This document shows positions 53,497-62,332 of a stretch of DNA of 64,000 bases, piece after piece. The first letter of the stretch is position 1; the number at the start of each line of letters is the position of its first letter. Both the position numbers and the translations under genes were made by a program. The notes below the pieces were generated by a model. It was not told the DNA's origin, searched no databases, and saw nothing but the letters and a program-made list of their open reading frames with translations. Origin of the DNA: Pseudoips prasinana (Eukaryota; Arthropoda; Insecta; Lepidoptera; Nolidae); contig OX621240.1 of the NCBI GenBank assembly GCA_951640165.1, forward strand, positions 12,226,713 through 12,290,712, in the 5' to 3' direction.

Positions 53497-53665
53497 TTCA
53501 TCATCATATTAGCCGAAAGACCACTGCTGGACAAAGATCTCCCCCAAAGATCTCCACAATTGCCGGTCTAGCGCTATTCGCATCCAGCAGTTTCCAGCGA
53601 CCCGCACAAGATCATCGGTGCATCTTGTAGGGGGCCTGCGCACGCTGCGTCTTCCGGTTCGGAAG
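53497..53665 (-). mobile_element. RTE LINE 3'-end fragment
   Basis: Almost the same as 12296-12462 (CCCCAAAGATCTCCACAATT, CCAGCAGTTTCCAGCGACCC, ATCTTGTAGGGGGCCTGC), so it belongs to the same recent subfamily. Ends abruptly at TCTTCCGGTTCGG. Confidence 0.85.
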
Positions 53666-53669
53666 TTCG

Positions 53670-54246
53670 GTATATTATATTATTATATATGTATATAAAA
53701 TTCTAGTTCATCATGAAATGTTAATATAATCGGATACAAATTTAAAATTACAATTGTCAAACTCCTATCACGTAAACTTGGAATGAGAGGTATATATAAC
53801 AATCCCCTTTTAGCTAATTGTACAGTGCCCAAGAGTCCTGGTATTAGCAATTTAACCTATAAACTTACTTACGAAAACCTCTCAATTACCTACCATATCT
53901 TTAAATAACCTAAAGGAAATATACTGATCCGTATCGTGCTTGTCTGTTAGCTTTTTATTTAGCAGTATTAATACTTGTTGTTTAGAAAAGAGAATATCTT
54001 AAGAGCCTATTTTGTAATGATGACGGATTAAAGAATACTTAATATAGACTAATTAATTAATTATTCTTTTAACATTATTATTTGAGAAAATTTATGTTTC
54101 AATATATAAAAAAATAAAAAAGGATATATTTTTGTGAAGAAAATTTCAATGTAGATATTATGTTTTCTTTTTAACAATACTAGGTCATACAGTCAAGATT
54201 CATGTAACTAAAAATCTCGTTCGTCTGAAGTTTAACTAAAAGACAT
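53670..54246. other. no feature recognised
   Basis: AT-rich spacer. Confidence 0.4.
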
Positions 54247-54258
54247 ATCACACTAATA

Positions 54259-55539
54259 ATAGGTCTTTACCTATGAAATTGCCGTTTTGTATGAAAAAAT
54301 TTAAACGAATTTTTTTCATGAATTTTTTTATTTGTATTAATCGAAGTAATCACCCATGCAATCAATGCATCTTTGCCATCGCAGTGGCAGTTTATTGATG
54401 CCCTTCTTAAAGAAATCAGCTGGACGGGAGGCAACAAATTCTTCAAAGGCATTTTGTACTGCCTCTCGGGTATTGAATTTTTTTCCCGCCAAGAAGTTAT
54501 CCAAATTCTGGAAAAAGTAGTAGTCTGTAGGCGCAAGGTCTGGTGAGTAGGGCGGATGACGGAGAGCTTCCAACCCCAGTTCTTGCAACTTGGAGACCGT
54601 CTGCTGTGCAGTATGAGGTCGCGCGTTGTCGTGCAGGAGCAGCGGAGACGAGCGATTGACCAATGCTGGTTGGAGATGCGCCAGCTTCTCCATCATTGTG
54701 CTCAGTTCTTCACAGTACACATCTGCAGTAATGCTCACCCCGTTTGGTAAGAAGCTGTGATGAATCACACCGGCGCTAGACCACCAAACAGTGACCATCA
54801 CTTTTCTAGGGGTAAGTTTTCGTTTAGGGCATTGTTTAGGTGCTGAACCAGGATCCAACCAACTTGCTGAGCGCTTGCGGTTATCAAACAGAATCCATTT
54901 TTCATCGCAGGTAACAATGCGGTTCAAAATTCCTTCATTTGTGTGTCTGTTGAGCAGTGCAAGGCACGTCTCGACGCGTACTTCGCGCTGGCGATCATTG
55001 AGTTCGTGGGGCACCCATTTGTCAAGCTTTTTTACCTTGCCAATTTGACGCAAATGGACCAATATTGTTTTGACGCTAACGTCGAAAGCTGCTGCTAATT
55101 CAGCCGTAGATTGTGTATCATCAGCTTCCACAACCGCCTTTAATTCGTCATTGTCGACCAAAGTCTTCGGACGACCGCGAGGTTCATTTTTCAGGTCGAA
55201 ATTTCCAGAACGGAAGCGAGCAAACCAATAACAGGTGGTGCGTTGGTTTGTAGTGTTAGCTCCGTAAACGTCGTTGATGTTGCGTGCCGCTTGTGCCGCG
55301 TTGCTGCCACGACGGTACTCATATTCCATAATTACTCGAATTTTTAAAATGCGATGAAAAAGATTGAAATGCGATGAAAATGTAACACTAATCAATAAAG
55401 AAATGACTACTTTTGGAAAAAAGAATCCATGTTTTTAAAATAAAATTAATTTGAAATTAGAATTCTTAGCCAAACAAAAATTATTTTGATTTGAAATGGC
55501 CAGTACTGCAGAACGGCAATTTCATAGGTAAAGACCTAA
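54259..55539 (-). mobile_element. mariner (cecropia-type), copy 2
   Basis: 1281 bp in reverse orientation, TA at 54257-54258 and 55540-55541. Terminal repeats match copy 1 (38684-39962). The two copies differ mainly by a 9-bp in-frame indel and a changed segment around the start codon. Confidence 0.95.
54337..55329 (-). CDS. mariner transposase, complete core, start codon lost
   Basis: DD34D transposase with all three catalytic Asp residues (TCDEKWIL, LLLHDNARPH, LAPTDYYFF) and full spacing, including the PLLL missing from copy 1. The segment holding copy 1's ATG (MDTLK) is replaced by a short repeat of CATCGCATTT, so the first in-frame ATG here is 55329 (MEYEYRRGSNAAQ), leaving 330 residues and removing about 9 N-terminal residues. 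The rest of the frame is open to the YFD end. It might still make a nearly complete protein. Confidence 0.88.
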   Translation of the reverse strand: MEYEYRRGSNAAQAARNINDVYGANTTNQRTTCYWFARFRSGNFDLKNEPRGRPKTLVDNDELKAVVEADDTQSTAELAAAFDVSVKTILVHLRQIGKVKKLDKWVPHELNDRQREVRVETCLALLNRHTNEGILNRIVTCDEKWILFDNRKRSASWLDPGSAPKQCPKRKLTPRKVMVTVWWSSAGVIHHSFLPNGVSITADVYCEELSTMMEKLAHLQPALVNRSSPLLLHDNARPHTAQQTVSKLQELGLEALRHPPYSPDLAPTDYYFFQNLDNFLAGKKFNTREAVQNAFEEFVASRPADFFKKGINKLPLRWQRCIDCMGDYFD

Positions 55540-55762
55540 TATTATAAAGGCGGTACTTGGTGAGTGTACGAGTGTGTATGTTTGTTACTTCGTCACTTAT
55601 AAACGGCTCCAGCGATTTTAATAAAATTTGGTATAGAGTTAGCTGACACCCTGGACTAACACATAGGCTATAATTTTTAACTGGGGTGAAACCGCGAGGC
55701 ACAGCTAGTAATTAATGAAAATACCAAAATGTTAAATTTACGCTCTTAAAACATAACATATA

Positions 55763-56052
55763 TGTCGGAGAAATTAAATAAAAGGCCTGTTTACGTACTA
55801 GTAACGCCATCTATTAGCGTTTGGAAAACACTACTCACTGAGTCAGTAGGTCGAGTCGCGGTTGTCTATGAACTGTCGCATGTGACGTTTGACGTCTGTC
55901 AGTTGTCTAAGTGACATTAGTGTGTTAGCGACACGACACAATTGGCATCCAGAGCTCGACTGCGCCGGGTGTGCGCACTGATTCTTTTCACCACGTGCAT
56001 GATGGCGGACACCAACAATGTTTCGGAGTTAAATCCGTCAGAATCTGCGACA
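55763..56052 (+). repeat. 5' LTR
   Basis: 290 bp, TG...CA. It starts TGTCGGAGAAATTAAATAAA, so the polyadenylation word AATAAA is near its start. Its last 50 bp include the gag-like ATG. Same sequence at 60604-60893. Confidence 0.9.
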
Positions 56053-56274
56053 GCAGCGGTGGGATCGATTCCAAAATCATCCTACGTGTCTACCGCAATG
56101 CCTGCTACTCAAAATCAAGAATATTTTCGTGATTCGGTTCCACCACGTAGCGAAAATAGTGTCGTTACAAATTTGATAAATAACGATGAAAATACAACGC
56201 TGATTGTGAATTTACGGCTGTATCGCAAATTCGTGGACCGATTACGAAACTCGATACGTTACATTGACTCATAG
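55999..56274 (+). CDS. gag-like N-terminal ORF, starts inside the LTR
   Basis: ATG-ATG at 55999 and 56002 opens a 91-codon frame (MMADTNNVSELNPSESATAA...). It crosses the LTR/internal junction at 56052 and stops at 56274. It is Ser/Asn-rich and polar; the end (LYRKFVDRLRNSI) is basic. Position suggests the start of Gag, but no capsid or zinc-knuckle motif is seen, and downstream sequence to 56900 is out of frame. An upstream non-ATG extension was not used. Confidence 0.5.
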   Translation: MMADTNNVSELNPSESATAAVGSIPKSSYVSTAMPATQNQEYFRDSVPPRSENSVVTNLINNDENTTLIVNLRLYRKFVDRLRNSIRYIDS

Positions 56275-57111
56275 AAGTCGTACCCGTTGTGCAAAACGTT
56301 TAGACGAACCAAAGGAGCGTGTATCAAGATAGTTTGCGGCGACCAAGAGATTGATGACCTTTTTCAAGATATGGTGCCGTATGGTGCAGTGACCGTGCGA
56401 GAACTTACATACGTGGAGTACTCGACTTACAAGCTTGCCTTGATTGACCGGCGGGGTCTGCTTGGAGCGAAGGTAACCAGATTTAAGTTGTTATCGCAGG
56501 TATCTCGGATGCTCAGGTATGTTAAGACTTGTTTAAAACATGCCTACTGATTTCTTGTTTCGATGTGGTTACTTGCGAAGAGCGGAGTCTCTCAGCCAGT
56601 TCGTGTTTATCGTTGAAGAATAGTTTTTGGTGCATCAGTGAACGTGGAAGAAGTTTTTATTTAACAATGAAGAGAGTACGGGCTCTGATAGTTGGGCTGC
56701 CTTTCTGTCGGTCGAATCTTTGAGTTAAAATAATTAGTTTTTTCTTTTCGAGGTGTTGATCGTGCTGTCTCTTTGCAAATAAGGAGACGGCATGGGCGAT
56801 TCTGCATTGGGGAGAAGTCACCAGATTGGATTAGAGTAAATTTAAAGTAACCTCTAAAGTAAAAGTGCCTCGTGTCGAGTGGTGAATCTTTCTTTTATGA
56901 GAAGAAACCTGTAAGTACTTTTATTATATTGTTTAAAAGGCACTTGATGACCTAATGCTGCACTGAAGTATTTTAATATCTGTGAAATTCATAACACGTG
57001 TTGTTTTGTGTGGTTTATACTTTTAAGATGTTGAAAATATGCCCAACGTCTGTTATATTTAATTTTTATGGTGACAATATGCGCGTTTTGAAGGTTAAAT
57101 AGTTTGAACGG

Positions 57112-57400
57112 TTTATTTCGAAGTCTATGGATGTAGTGTCAAGTTAGATCACATACACGCTATTGTGGACAGCGGTACAGATTGTTCCCTAATTCGTAAA
57201 TGATTTGTTGATAACCTTGCAGGTACTCGAGATTTTATATCCACGCGCCTGACAGGTATTGGGTCGAACATTACATTTTCTTTTTCCCGTATTAGTCTGC
57301 CTGTTAAGGTCAACGAGGTACTCGTGTGTGAGAAGTGACTTTTGTAATTGTAGATTCACATATTTTGCCTCATGATGTTATGATAGGTAGAGATGTTTTT
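57112..57400 (+). pseudogene. retropepsin (aspartic protease) remnant
   Basis: The frame reads HIHAIVDSGTDCSLIRK (active-site D-S-G), then RLTGIGSNITFSFSR and, near 57370-57400, HDVMIGRDVF, the C-terminal hydrophobic-Gly-Arg/Asp motif of Ty3/Gypsy proteases. At least two in-frame stops (after LIRK and after NEVLV) break it. It would have processed Gag-Pol. Confidence 0.75.
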
Positions 57401-57568
57401 ACTTAACCGGGATTGAGCTTGACTATTAGTAACAAAGTCATCCGCATCACTCGCGAGGTCCATGCTGAAGTTTGTTTATTACAGAATCTTGACACTTTTA
57501 CAAGCTATGGCGTATTGATTTGATCGACTGTAAAGACGTTTCTCATTCGTGTCTGTTCAAGTAATAAT

Positions 57569-58145
57569 TCATCATCATTATGTTAGCCGAAAGACGTCTA
57601 CTGGACGGAGGCCTCCCCCGGGAATCTCCGCAGTGGTCGGCCCTCCTTGTGGGGGGCCTGCCCGCGCTGCGTCTTCCGGTGCGTGGTCCCCGGTCGGGAG
57701 CCTGTCTGATCTAGCGGCCATCGGTGTTGGGAGCTGTGTGCTCCACCCGCTTCCGTTTCGGTTTGGCAATTCTTTGGTTATAATCATAATATCTTTACTT
57801 GTATAAAAGTGGTGAATACAGGTGTTATTGTTTTCATTATTTAAGTTTCACACATTTGCCATATTGTACATGGCATACAAATGTTGTACTTACAAACTAG
57901 CTATATTGAACTCAAAATACTAACTTACTGATTTGTGACACAATTTTTATGTCGGCTGCTTTGTTTCGCCTGCGGATTGCGACGTTTTTGTTCGGTCACG
58001 CGGGGATGCTCCGAGCGTGGCCCTCTCCGTTGCTCTTTGGGTGACCTTGAACCTTGAACTTTGTGAGACCAATAGTGAGCGACCACGTGAAAGACTTTAG
58101 ACTTGAAACACTGCGTTATTTGTGATGAGAGAATGTAACGTAGCT
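57569..58145 (-). mobile_element. RTE LINE fragment carried inside the LTR element
   Basis: ATCATCATTATGTTAGCCGA, AGGCCTCCCCCGGGAATCTC, CTGCCCGCGCTGCGTCTTCC and, after a gap, CGCCTGCGGATTGCGACGTT and CACTGCGTTATTTGTGATGA follow the 3' end of the RTE at 12287-12800 in order. A 165-bp AT-rich insert (about 57782-57946) and a 40-bp deletion near 58088 are present. It occupies the place where RT would be expected. Confidence 0.8.
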
Positions 58146-58321
58146 TCCTGAACTCGATCTCTCAAATCGCGCTAAATTGTATCATAGTTAGAAGTACAGT
58201 TAGAAGTCCGCTTCAATTGTTGATGGGTTGTAATTAAAGTTCCCATCCAAAACTGATGCCCTTGTCCAAAAGTATGGTAACGTTAACCTCTACGAACTTA
58301 GATGTGAGGCAAAATGCAGGA

Positions 58322-58625
58322 TGGACGAGCTAGTTCATGCTGATAAGGTGCGTTATGGCAATAGCAAAGTTAAAATTCGCCCATTTAAAACAGGAGACGT
58401 TGTTTTTGTCGGAAAGAACCCTAATAAATTGTGTTATTTATTTTGTCTTCTATGTAATTGTCCGGTTTGAGTGTGTACAATGGGGAGTATTCTATTCTAA
58501 CAATAAACAAATGAAGTGAAAAGTTTTCAAATCCTTGTAAGATAATAGAGGTCTATGACAACGATAGATACAAGGAAGAGCCAATAGCTGATGGACGCGT
58601 TAAGTACCTACGTATGTTACGAAAA
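58322..58625 (+). pseudogene. integrase C-terminal fragment 1
   Basis: VRYGNSKVKIRPFKTGDVVF followed by VGKNPN (58352-58430) resembles the GPF-side C-terminal domain of Ty3/Gypsy integrases (family pattern xKxKVxPFxVGDxVxVKNNP). YDNDRYKEEPIADGRVKYL at about 58545-58605 continues the same domain after a stop. It lies upstream of the core, contrary to normal order. Confidence 0.65.
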
Positions 58626-58814
58626 ACTTGAATTTGACAGTTGTAGTCGGAAATAACAGTGTAGTTAATGCCGATGGTTGAGTTAAATTCTAACGTTTAA
58701 AATGATGATTGGAGTTCATTGTAAGACACATTTACGTGTTACATTATGAGTAATAAAGCTGGTTGATTTGAAATAAATTGTGTGACAAGGGAAATACCCT
58801 CCTTAGAGTTCCTA

Positions 58815-59120
58815 AAACTTGAGCATTGAAAGCTCCGCGCTTTGTGCTTGAGACGGTTGAGCATTGAAAGCTCCGCGCTTTGTGCTTGTAGCAGTTGAGC
58901 ATTGAAAGCTCCGCGCTTTGTGCCTGTAGCAGTTGAGCATTGAAAGCTCCGCGCTTTGTGCTTGTGGCGGTTGAGCATTGAAAGCTCCGCGCTTTATGCT
59001 TGTGACGATTGAGTATTGAAAGCTCTACTCTTTGTGCTTATGACGATTGAGTATTGAAAGCTCCGCGCTTCGTGCTTGTGACAATTGACTTTCGCAAGCT
59101 TCGTGCTTTGAGTTCGTGAC
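58815..59120 (+). repeat. hairpin array 1, 38-bp period
   Basis: GAAAGCTCCGCGCTTTG starts at 58828, 58866, 58904, 58942, 58980, 59018 and 59056, exactly 38 bp apart, plus a degenerate eighth copy near 59094. The core AAAGC..GCTTT is self-complementary. Spacer TGCTTGTAGCAGTTGAGCAT. Confidence 0.95.
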
Positions 59121-59194
59121 GCTGCATTGCGCACTTACCTATAATGTTCCAGGGTGGAGAACACCATTTTCGAACTTGTAGCAATACCTCTAAG

Positions 59195-59590
59195 GAGTAT
59201 GTGATAGTAATCGTAGATGCTTTTACAATATTTTGTCAATTAATGTGTGTCAAAGATTTAACATCTTGATCTGCTTGCGAGGCACTACGTAGCTTTGTCC
59301 ACATATTTAGAACCCCGAAACGAATTCTCTCTGATCAAGGTACATCTTTTACTGGTCAAGACTTTCAGGATTTATGCCGAGGTTGAGTCATTGAGTTCCA
59401 TGAGATTGCCAGTGGTGTTAGCCGAGCTAATGGATGGGTGGAGCGAATGATGTCCACCTTGACAAATTGTTTTACAGTCGCCGAAAATTATAAAAATGAA
59501 TCCTGGAAGTCTGTCTTAGGCAAAGTAAAACTCGTTTTGAATTGTACTGTAAGTAAGATTATAGAGAAAAGCCCCTTACAGGGTAGCTAA
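59195..59590 (+). pseudogene. integrase core remnant
   Basis: KEYVIVIVDAFTIFCQLMCV (first catalytic Asp region), RTPKRILSDQGTSFTGQDF (second Asp), ANGWVERMMSTLTNCF (catalytic Glu), and NESWKSVLGKVKLVLN. Stops after DLTS and CRG. Motifs are of Ty3/Gypsy integrase, distinct from the BEL/Pao integrase at 50090. Confidence 0.8.
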
Positions 59591-59597
59591 AGTGTGT

Positions 59598-59735
59598 TCC
59601 AATGAGCGTTATAGGGTGGAACCAGCATCTGGGGGACGGGCCCAATATGTGTGCCATGAACGACTGCGTAAATATCCAGCTAGTTTACCTGAATTGGCAG
59701 AATATCTTGATCCTGTAGAACCCATAATTGAATAG
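59598..59735 (+). pseudogene. integrase C-terminal fragment 2
   Basis: Open frame NERYRVEPASGGRAQYVCHE continuing to LPELAEYLDPVEPIIE and stop at 59733-59735. It overlaps in family position with fragment 1 (YDNDRYKEEPIADGRVKYL), so the C-terminal domain occurs twice. Confidence 0.65.
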
Positions 59736-59933
59736 TTTTATTTAATTATGGAACAAATTGTATTGATTAATTTGGTATCCTAATTTGGTGTAATTAGTAA
59801 TTTGGATGGAATTACTGTATTGAATCATGATCATTGTTTGAGTTGAACGATAATTACATTGTTTTGTTGAACGTAAACCTGTGTTGATAAAAGACTTATG
59901 TTCATTGCTGATTGATAAAATGTTTTATTTAAA

Positions 59934-60515
59934 CTGAAAGCTACTACGCTTTATTGAAGGGTGGATTGAAAGCCTTATCGCTTTGTCCTGATGTCCTGCT
60001 GAAAGCCATCACGCTTTGCAGTAAGGTTGGGCTCATTAGTCGTGACCCAAGGTTGATGCTGAAAGCTGCAACGTTTTGCAGCGATTTTAAGTGCTGCCTC
60101 TGTGCAATGCTGAAAGCTGTAACGCTTTGCCGAGTAATTAAACTTTTGCTGAAAGCTGTAACGCTTTGCTGTGGGTTGCAGTTTATGTTTAAAGCTTCAA
60201 CGCTTTGCTGTGTATTGCAGTTTATGCTGAAAGCTTCAACGCTTTGCTGTGTATTGCAGTTTATGCTGAAAGCTTCAACGCTTTGCTGTGTGTTGCCGTT
60301 TATGCTGAAAGCTGCAACGCTTTGCTGTGTGATGCAGTTTATGCTGAAAGATTCAACGCTTTGCTGTGCGTTGCATTTTATGCTGAAAGTTTCAACGCTT
60401 TGCATTGTGTGAGGTACGCCCTCTAACTAATGATGAAAGCTTTAACGCTTTGTGGTAAATGCTGAAAGCCTTTACGCTTTGCCTTGTGTAACATTGAAAG
60501 CCGCTTGTAACGCTT
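59934..60515 (+). repeat. hairpin array 2, 39-bp period
   Basis: Fifteen copies of GAAAGCNNNNACGCTTTG or close variants start at 59936, 59968, 60001, 60061, 60112, 60151, 60190, 60229, 60268, 60307, 60346, 60385, 60435, 60464 and 60496. The middle eight are exactly 39 bp apart. Because 39 is divisible by three, frames of about 150 codons are open on both strands. They are Cys/Leu- or Ser/Gln-rich repeats and are not considered genes. Confidence 0.95.
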
Positions 60516-60603
60516 TGTGTCCTTGCCAAACTGAAGAGCTGTAATTCATGCTGATTATATCAGCGAGTAACAACGCGAGAGCGCGTTGATTGTCGGATGG
60601 CCG

Positions 60604-60893
60604 TGTCGGAGAAATTAAATAAAAGGCCTGTTTACGTACTAGTAACGCCATCTATTAGCGTTTGGAAAACACTACTCACTGAGTCAGTAGGTCGAGTCGC
60701 GGTTGTCTATGAACTGTCGCATGTGACGTTTGACGTCTGTCAGTTGTCTAAGTGACATTAGTGTGTTAGCGACACGACACAATTGGCATCCAGAGCTCGA
60801 CTGCGCCGGGTGTGCGCACTGATTCTTTTCACCACGTGCATGATGGCGGACACCAACAATGTTTCGGAGTTAAATCCGTCAGAATCTGCGACA
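60604..60893 (+). repeat. 3' LTR
   Basis: Same 290 bp as 55763-56052. The sequence just before it (GATTGTCGGATGGCCG) is not a typical polypurine tract. Confidence 0.9.
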
Positions 60894-60975
60894 TATACTT
60901 TTTCCAGTAAAGAACTGAAGGACGCCAAAGCAATTGTAAATTCTTAAAAAAACATAACTTACTCTTTGTTTCACT

Positions 60976-60981
60976 TTTATT
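60976..60981 (-). terminator. polyadenylation signal of the host gene
   Basis: AATAAA on the minus strand about 100 bases after the stop codon at 61079-61081. The LTR element ends only about 80 bp further downstream. Confidence 0.65.
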
Positions 60982-61078
60982 AAAAAAAAATACATTTAAC
61001 AGATTCATTATTAAAATTATCACCTACCACTCGGTTAGACCGCAGAGAATCGGTATCAATATAAAACAAGGAGTTAAA

Positions 61079-61227
61079 TTAATCTCGAAAGTCGATCGAT
61101 AAACCAATGGGAGGACCTCTCTTTAAGACATCATGCACGTCTTGCGGGATAACATGACCACCATTTTCGGGCTCCTCTTCTGTTAAACTAATAATAAGAT
61201 ACCAGTACAAAGCTGGAAGTATGATTT
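61079..61227 (-). CDS. terminal exon of an unidentified host gene
   Basis: A strong acceptor (ACCTATCTTTGTTTCAG, ending at 61228) is followed by 49 codons and TAA. The frame starts at the third base: ILPALYWYLIISLTEEEPEN, then HVIPQDVHDVLKRGPPIGL and SIDFRD. The first ten residues are hydrophobic, like the end of a membrane helix, followed by an acidic, then basic tail, so this may be the cytoplasmic end of a membrane protein. I do not recognise the family. Upstream exons must lie at higher coordinates, past repeats or outside the window. Acceptor, frame, stop and AATAAA agree, which makes this the best host exon here. Confidence 0.6.
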
Positions 61228-61276
61228 CTGAAACAAAGATAGGTTGTTACAACAGAAGTATTTTGCGTTTGTAGTA

Positions 61277-61553
61277 TGTTTTTTAGGGTTCTGTACCCAA
61301 AGGGTAAAACGGGACCCTCTTACTAAGACTTCTCTGTCTGTCTGTCCGTCTGTCACCAGGTTTATCTAATGAATCGTTCACAGATGATGTATTTCTGTTA
61401 CCGCTATAACAACAAATACTAAAATACAACATAAAATAAGTATTTAAGGGGGCTCCAATACAACAAACTTGAATTTTTTTGCTCGTTTTTATAGTTAATG
61501 TTACAGAACCCTTCGTGCGCAAGTCCGACTCGGACTTGGCCCGTTTTTTATAC
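61277..61553 (+). repeat. dispersed repeat K (GGGTTCTGTACCC type)
   Basis: TTTTTTAGGGTTCTGTACCC, AAAGGGTAAAACGGGACCCT, CTGTCTGTCTGTCCGTCTGT and, at the end, CGCAAGTCCGACTCGGACTT and GGCCCGTTTTTT. I remember this as common in lepidopteran introns and UTRs. A fragment of its far end is at 6660-6714. Transposition mechanism unclear to me. Confidence 0.65.
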
Positions 61554-61751
61554 ATTTTACGTGTGTGTCCACGGACACAGCAGTTTCTGTGAAAGTAAAA
61601 CTTCTTACTTTTTGTAATAATTTTTATTAGTTAAACTTTCATATTTTCTATTTATGACTTCAAAATAAAAGTTAATAGAGATCTTTATAAAATAATTCAG
61701 AGTTTCTAGTCCAATGTGCTTATAAATCTTCTAAAATTTACTTACTTACAT

Positions 61752-61835
61752 AGGTTTTTCGGACTATGTCGGTTACTTTGGTTTGCCTGCAGATATCGAT
61801 ATTTTTTATTCGGTCTCGCCATGCCTCACGACTTT
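61752..61835 (-). mobile_element. RTE LINE fragment in the left arm
   Basis: TTCGGACTATGTCGGTTACT, TTGGTTTGCCTGCAGAT and TCGGTCTCGCCATGCC match the RTE at about 12555-12620. Mirrored at 63835-63911. Confidence 0.65.
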
Positions 61836-62009
61836 CAAATGTTGCTACAATTTAGCGCTAATTAGAGATCACTTGTAGGTTTACTGCAGCTTACGGAAAT
61901 AGTAGTATACGATCTCCAAAATCAGAATTAAATCCATCTCATCAAACAACTAGCAGAAGCTTAGCGACAGTGAATTTGGGCAGTTGTTGCTATTCTAGAT
62001 CAATATATG

Positions 62010-62332
62010 GATCACTGCCTCGTTCAAATCCCGGGTCTTGCCCAAAAGTGATTTTGGGATTATTCCGTAAAAGGAAATTTCTCAGGATCAGCCCAAAGTC
62101 TGGGAGTTGGCGGTATTACACCCCTGTGCCTCGCAGAGCACTTAAAGCCGCCGGCCTTGTACCTGACCTATTTCCGGTCATGTCGCTAGTCGTCCCACGG
62201 ATCATGGATCATGGAATAGAAAGTGCCCCTGTGTTGGCGCACACACTTGTGTACTATAATATGTCCTGCGCAATTGGCTAGTCTCCATTGAGATTGGCTG
62301 CCGTGGCCGAAATTCGATCGAGAGGACATTAT
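62010..62332 (+). mobile_element. SINE-D in the left arm
   Basis: CACTGCCTCGTTCAAATCCC (box B, head shortened), GATTTTGGGATTATTCCG, GTGCCTCGCAGAGCACTTAA, CATGGAATAGAAAGTGCCCC, ending CGAGAGGACATTATTATTA. Confidence 0.8.

Larger units (their letters stand above)
54248..55708 (+). mobile_element. Helitron split by mariner copy 2
   Basis: 5' part A|TCACACTAATA at 54248-54258; the remainder runs from TATTATAAAGG (55540) to GGCACAGCTAG|T (55708). Removing the mariner and one TA gives a Helitron of about 180 bp, like 35016-35208. Confidence 0.8.
55763..60893 (+). mobile_element. non-autonomous LTR retrotransposon with rearranged interior
   Basis: 5131 bp bounded by two 290-bp direct repeats (TGTCGG...GACA) and by TATA on both sides (55759-55762, 60894-60897). 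By eye the LTRs show no difference. Interior in order: gag-like start, retropepsin, RTE LINE fragment, integrase C-terminal piece, 38-bp hairpin array, integrase core with stops, second integrase C-terminus, 39-bp hairpin array. RT and RNase H are missing. Protease and integrase motifs point to a Ty3/Gypsy-type ancestor. Confidence 0.85.

Noticed and set aside
59944..60426. Open frames of about 150 codons on both strands and one of 73 codons, with repeated Cys/Leu or Ser/Gln units
   Set aside because: They arise because the 39-bp repeat length is divisible by three. There is no start context, and the frames are restricted to the array.
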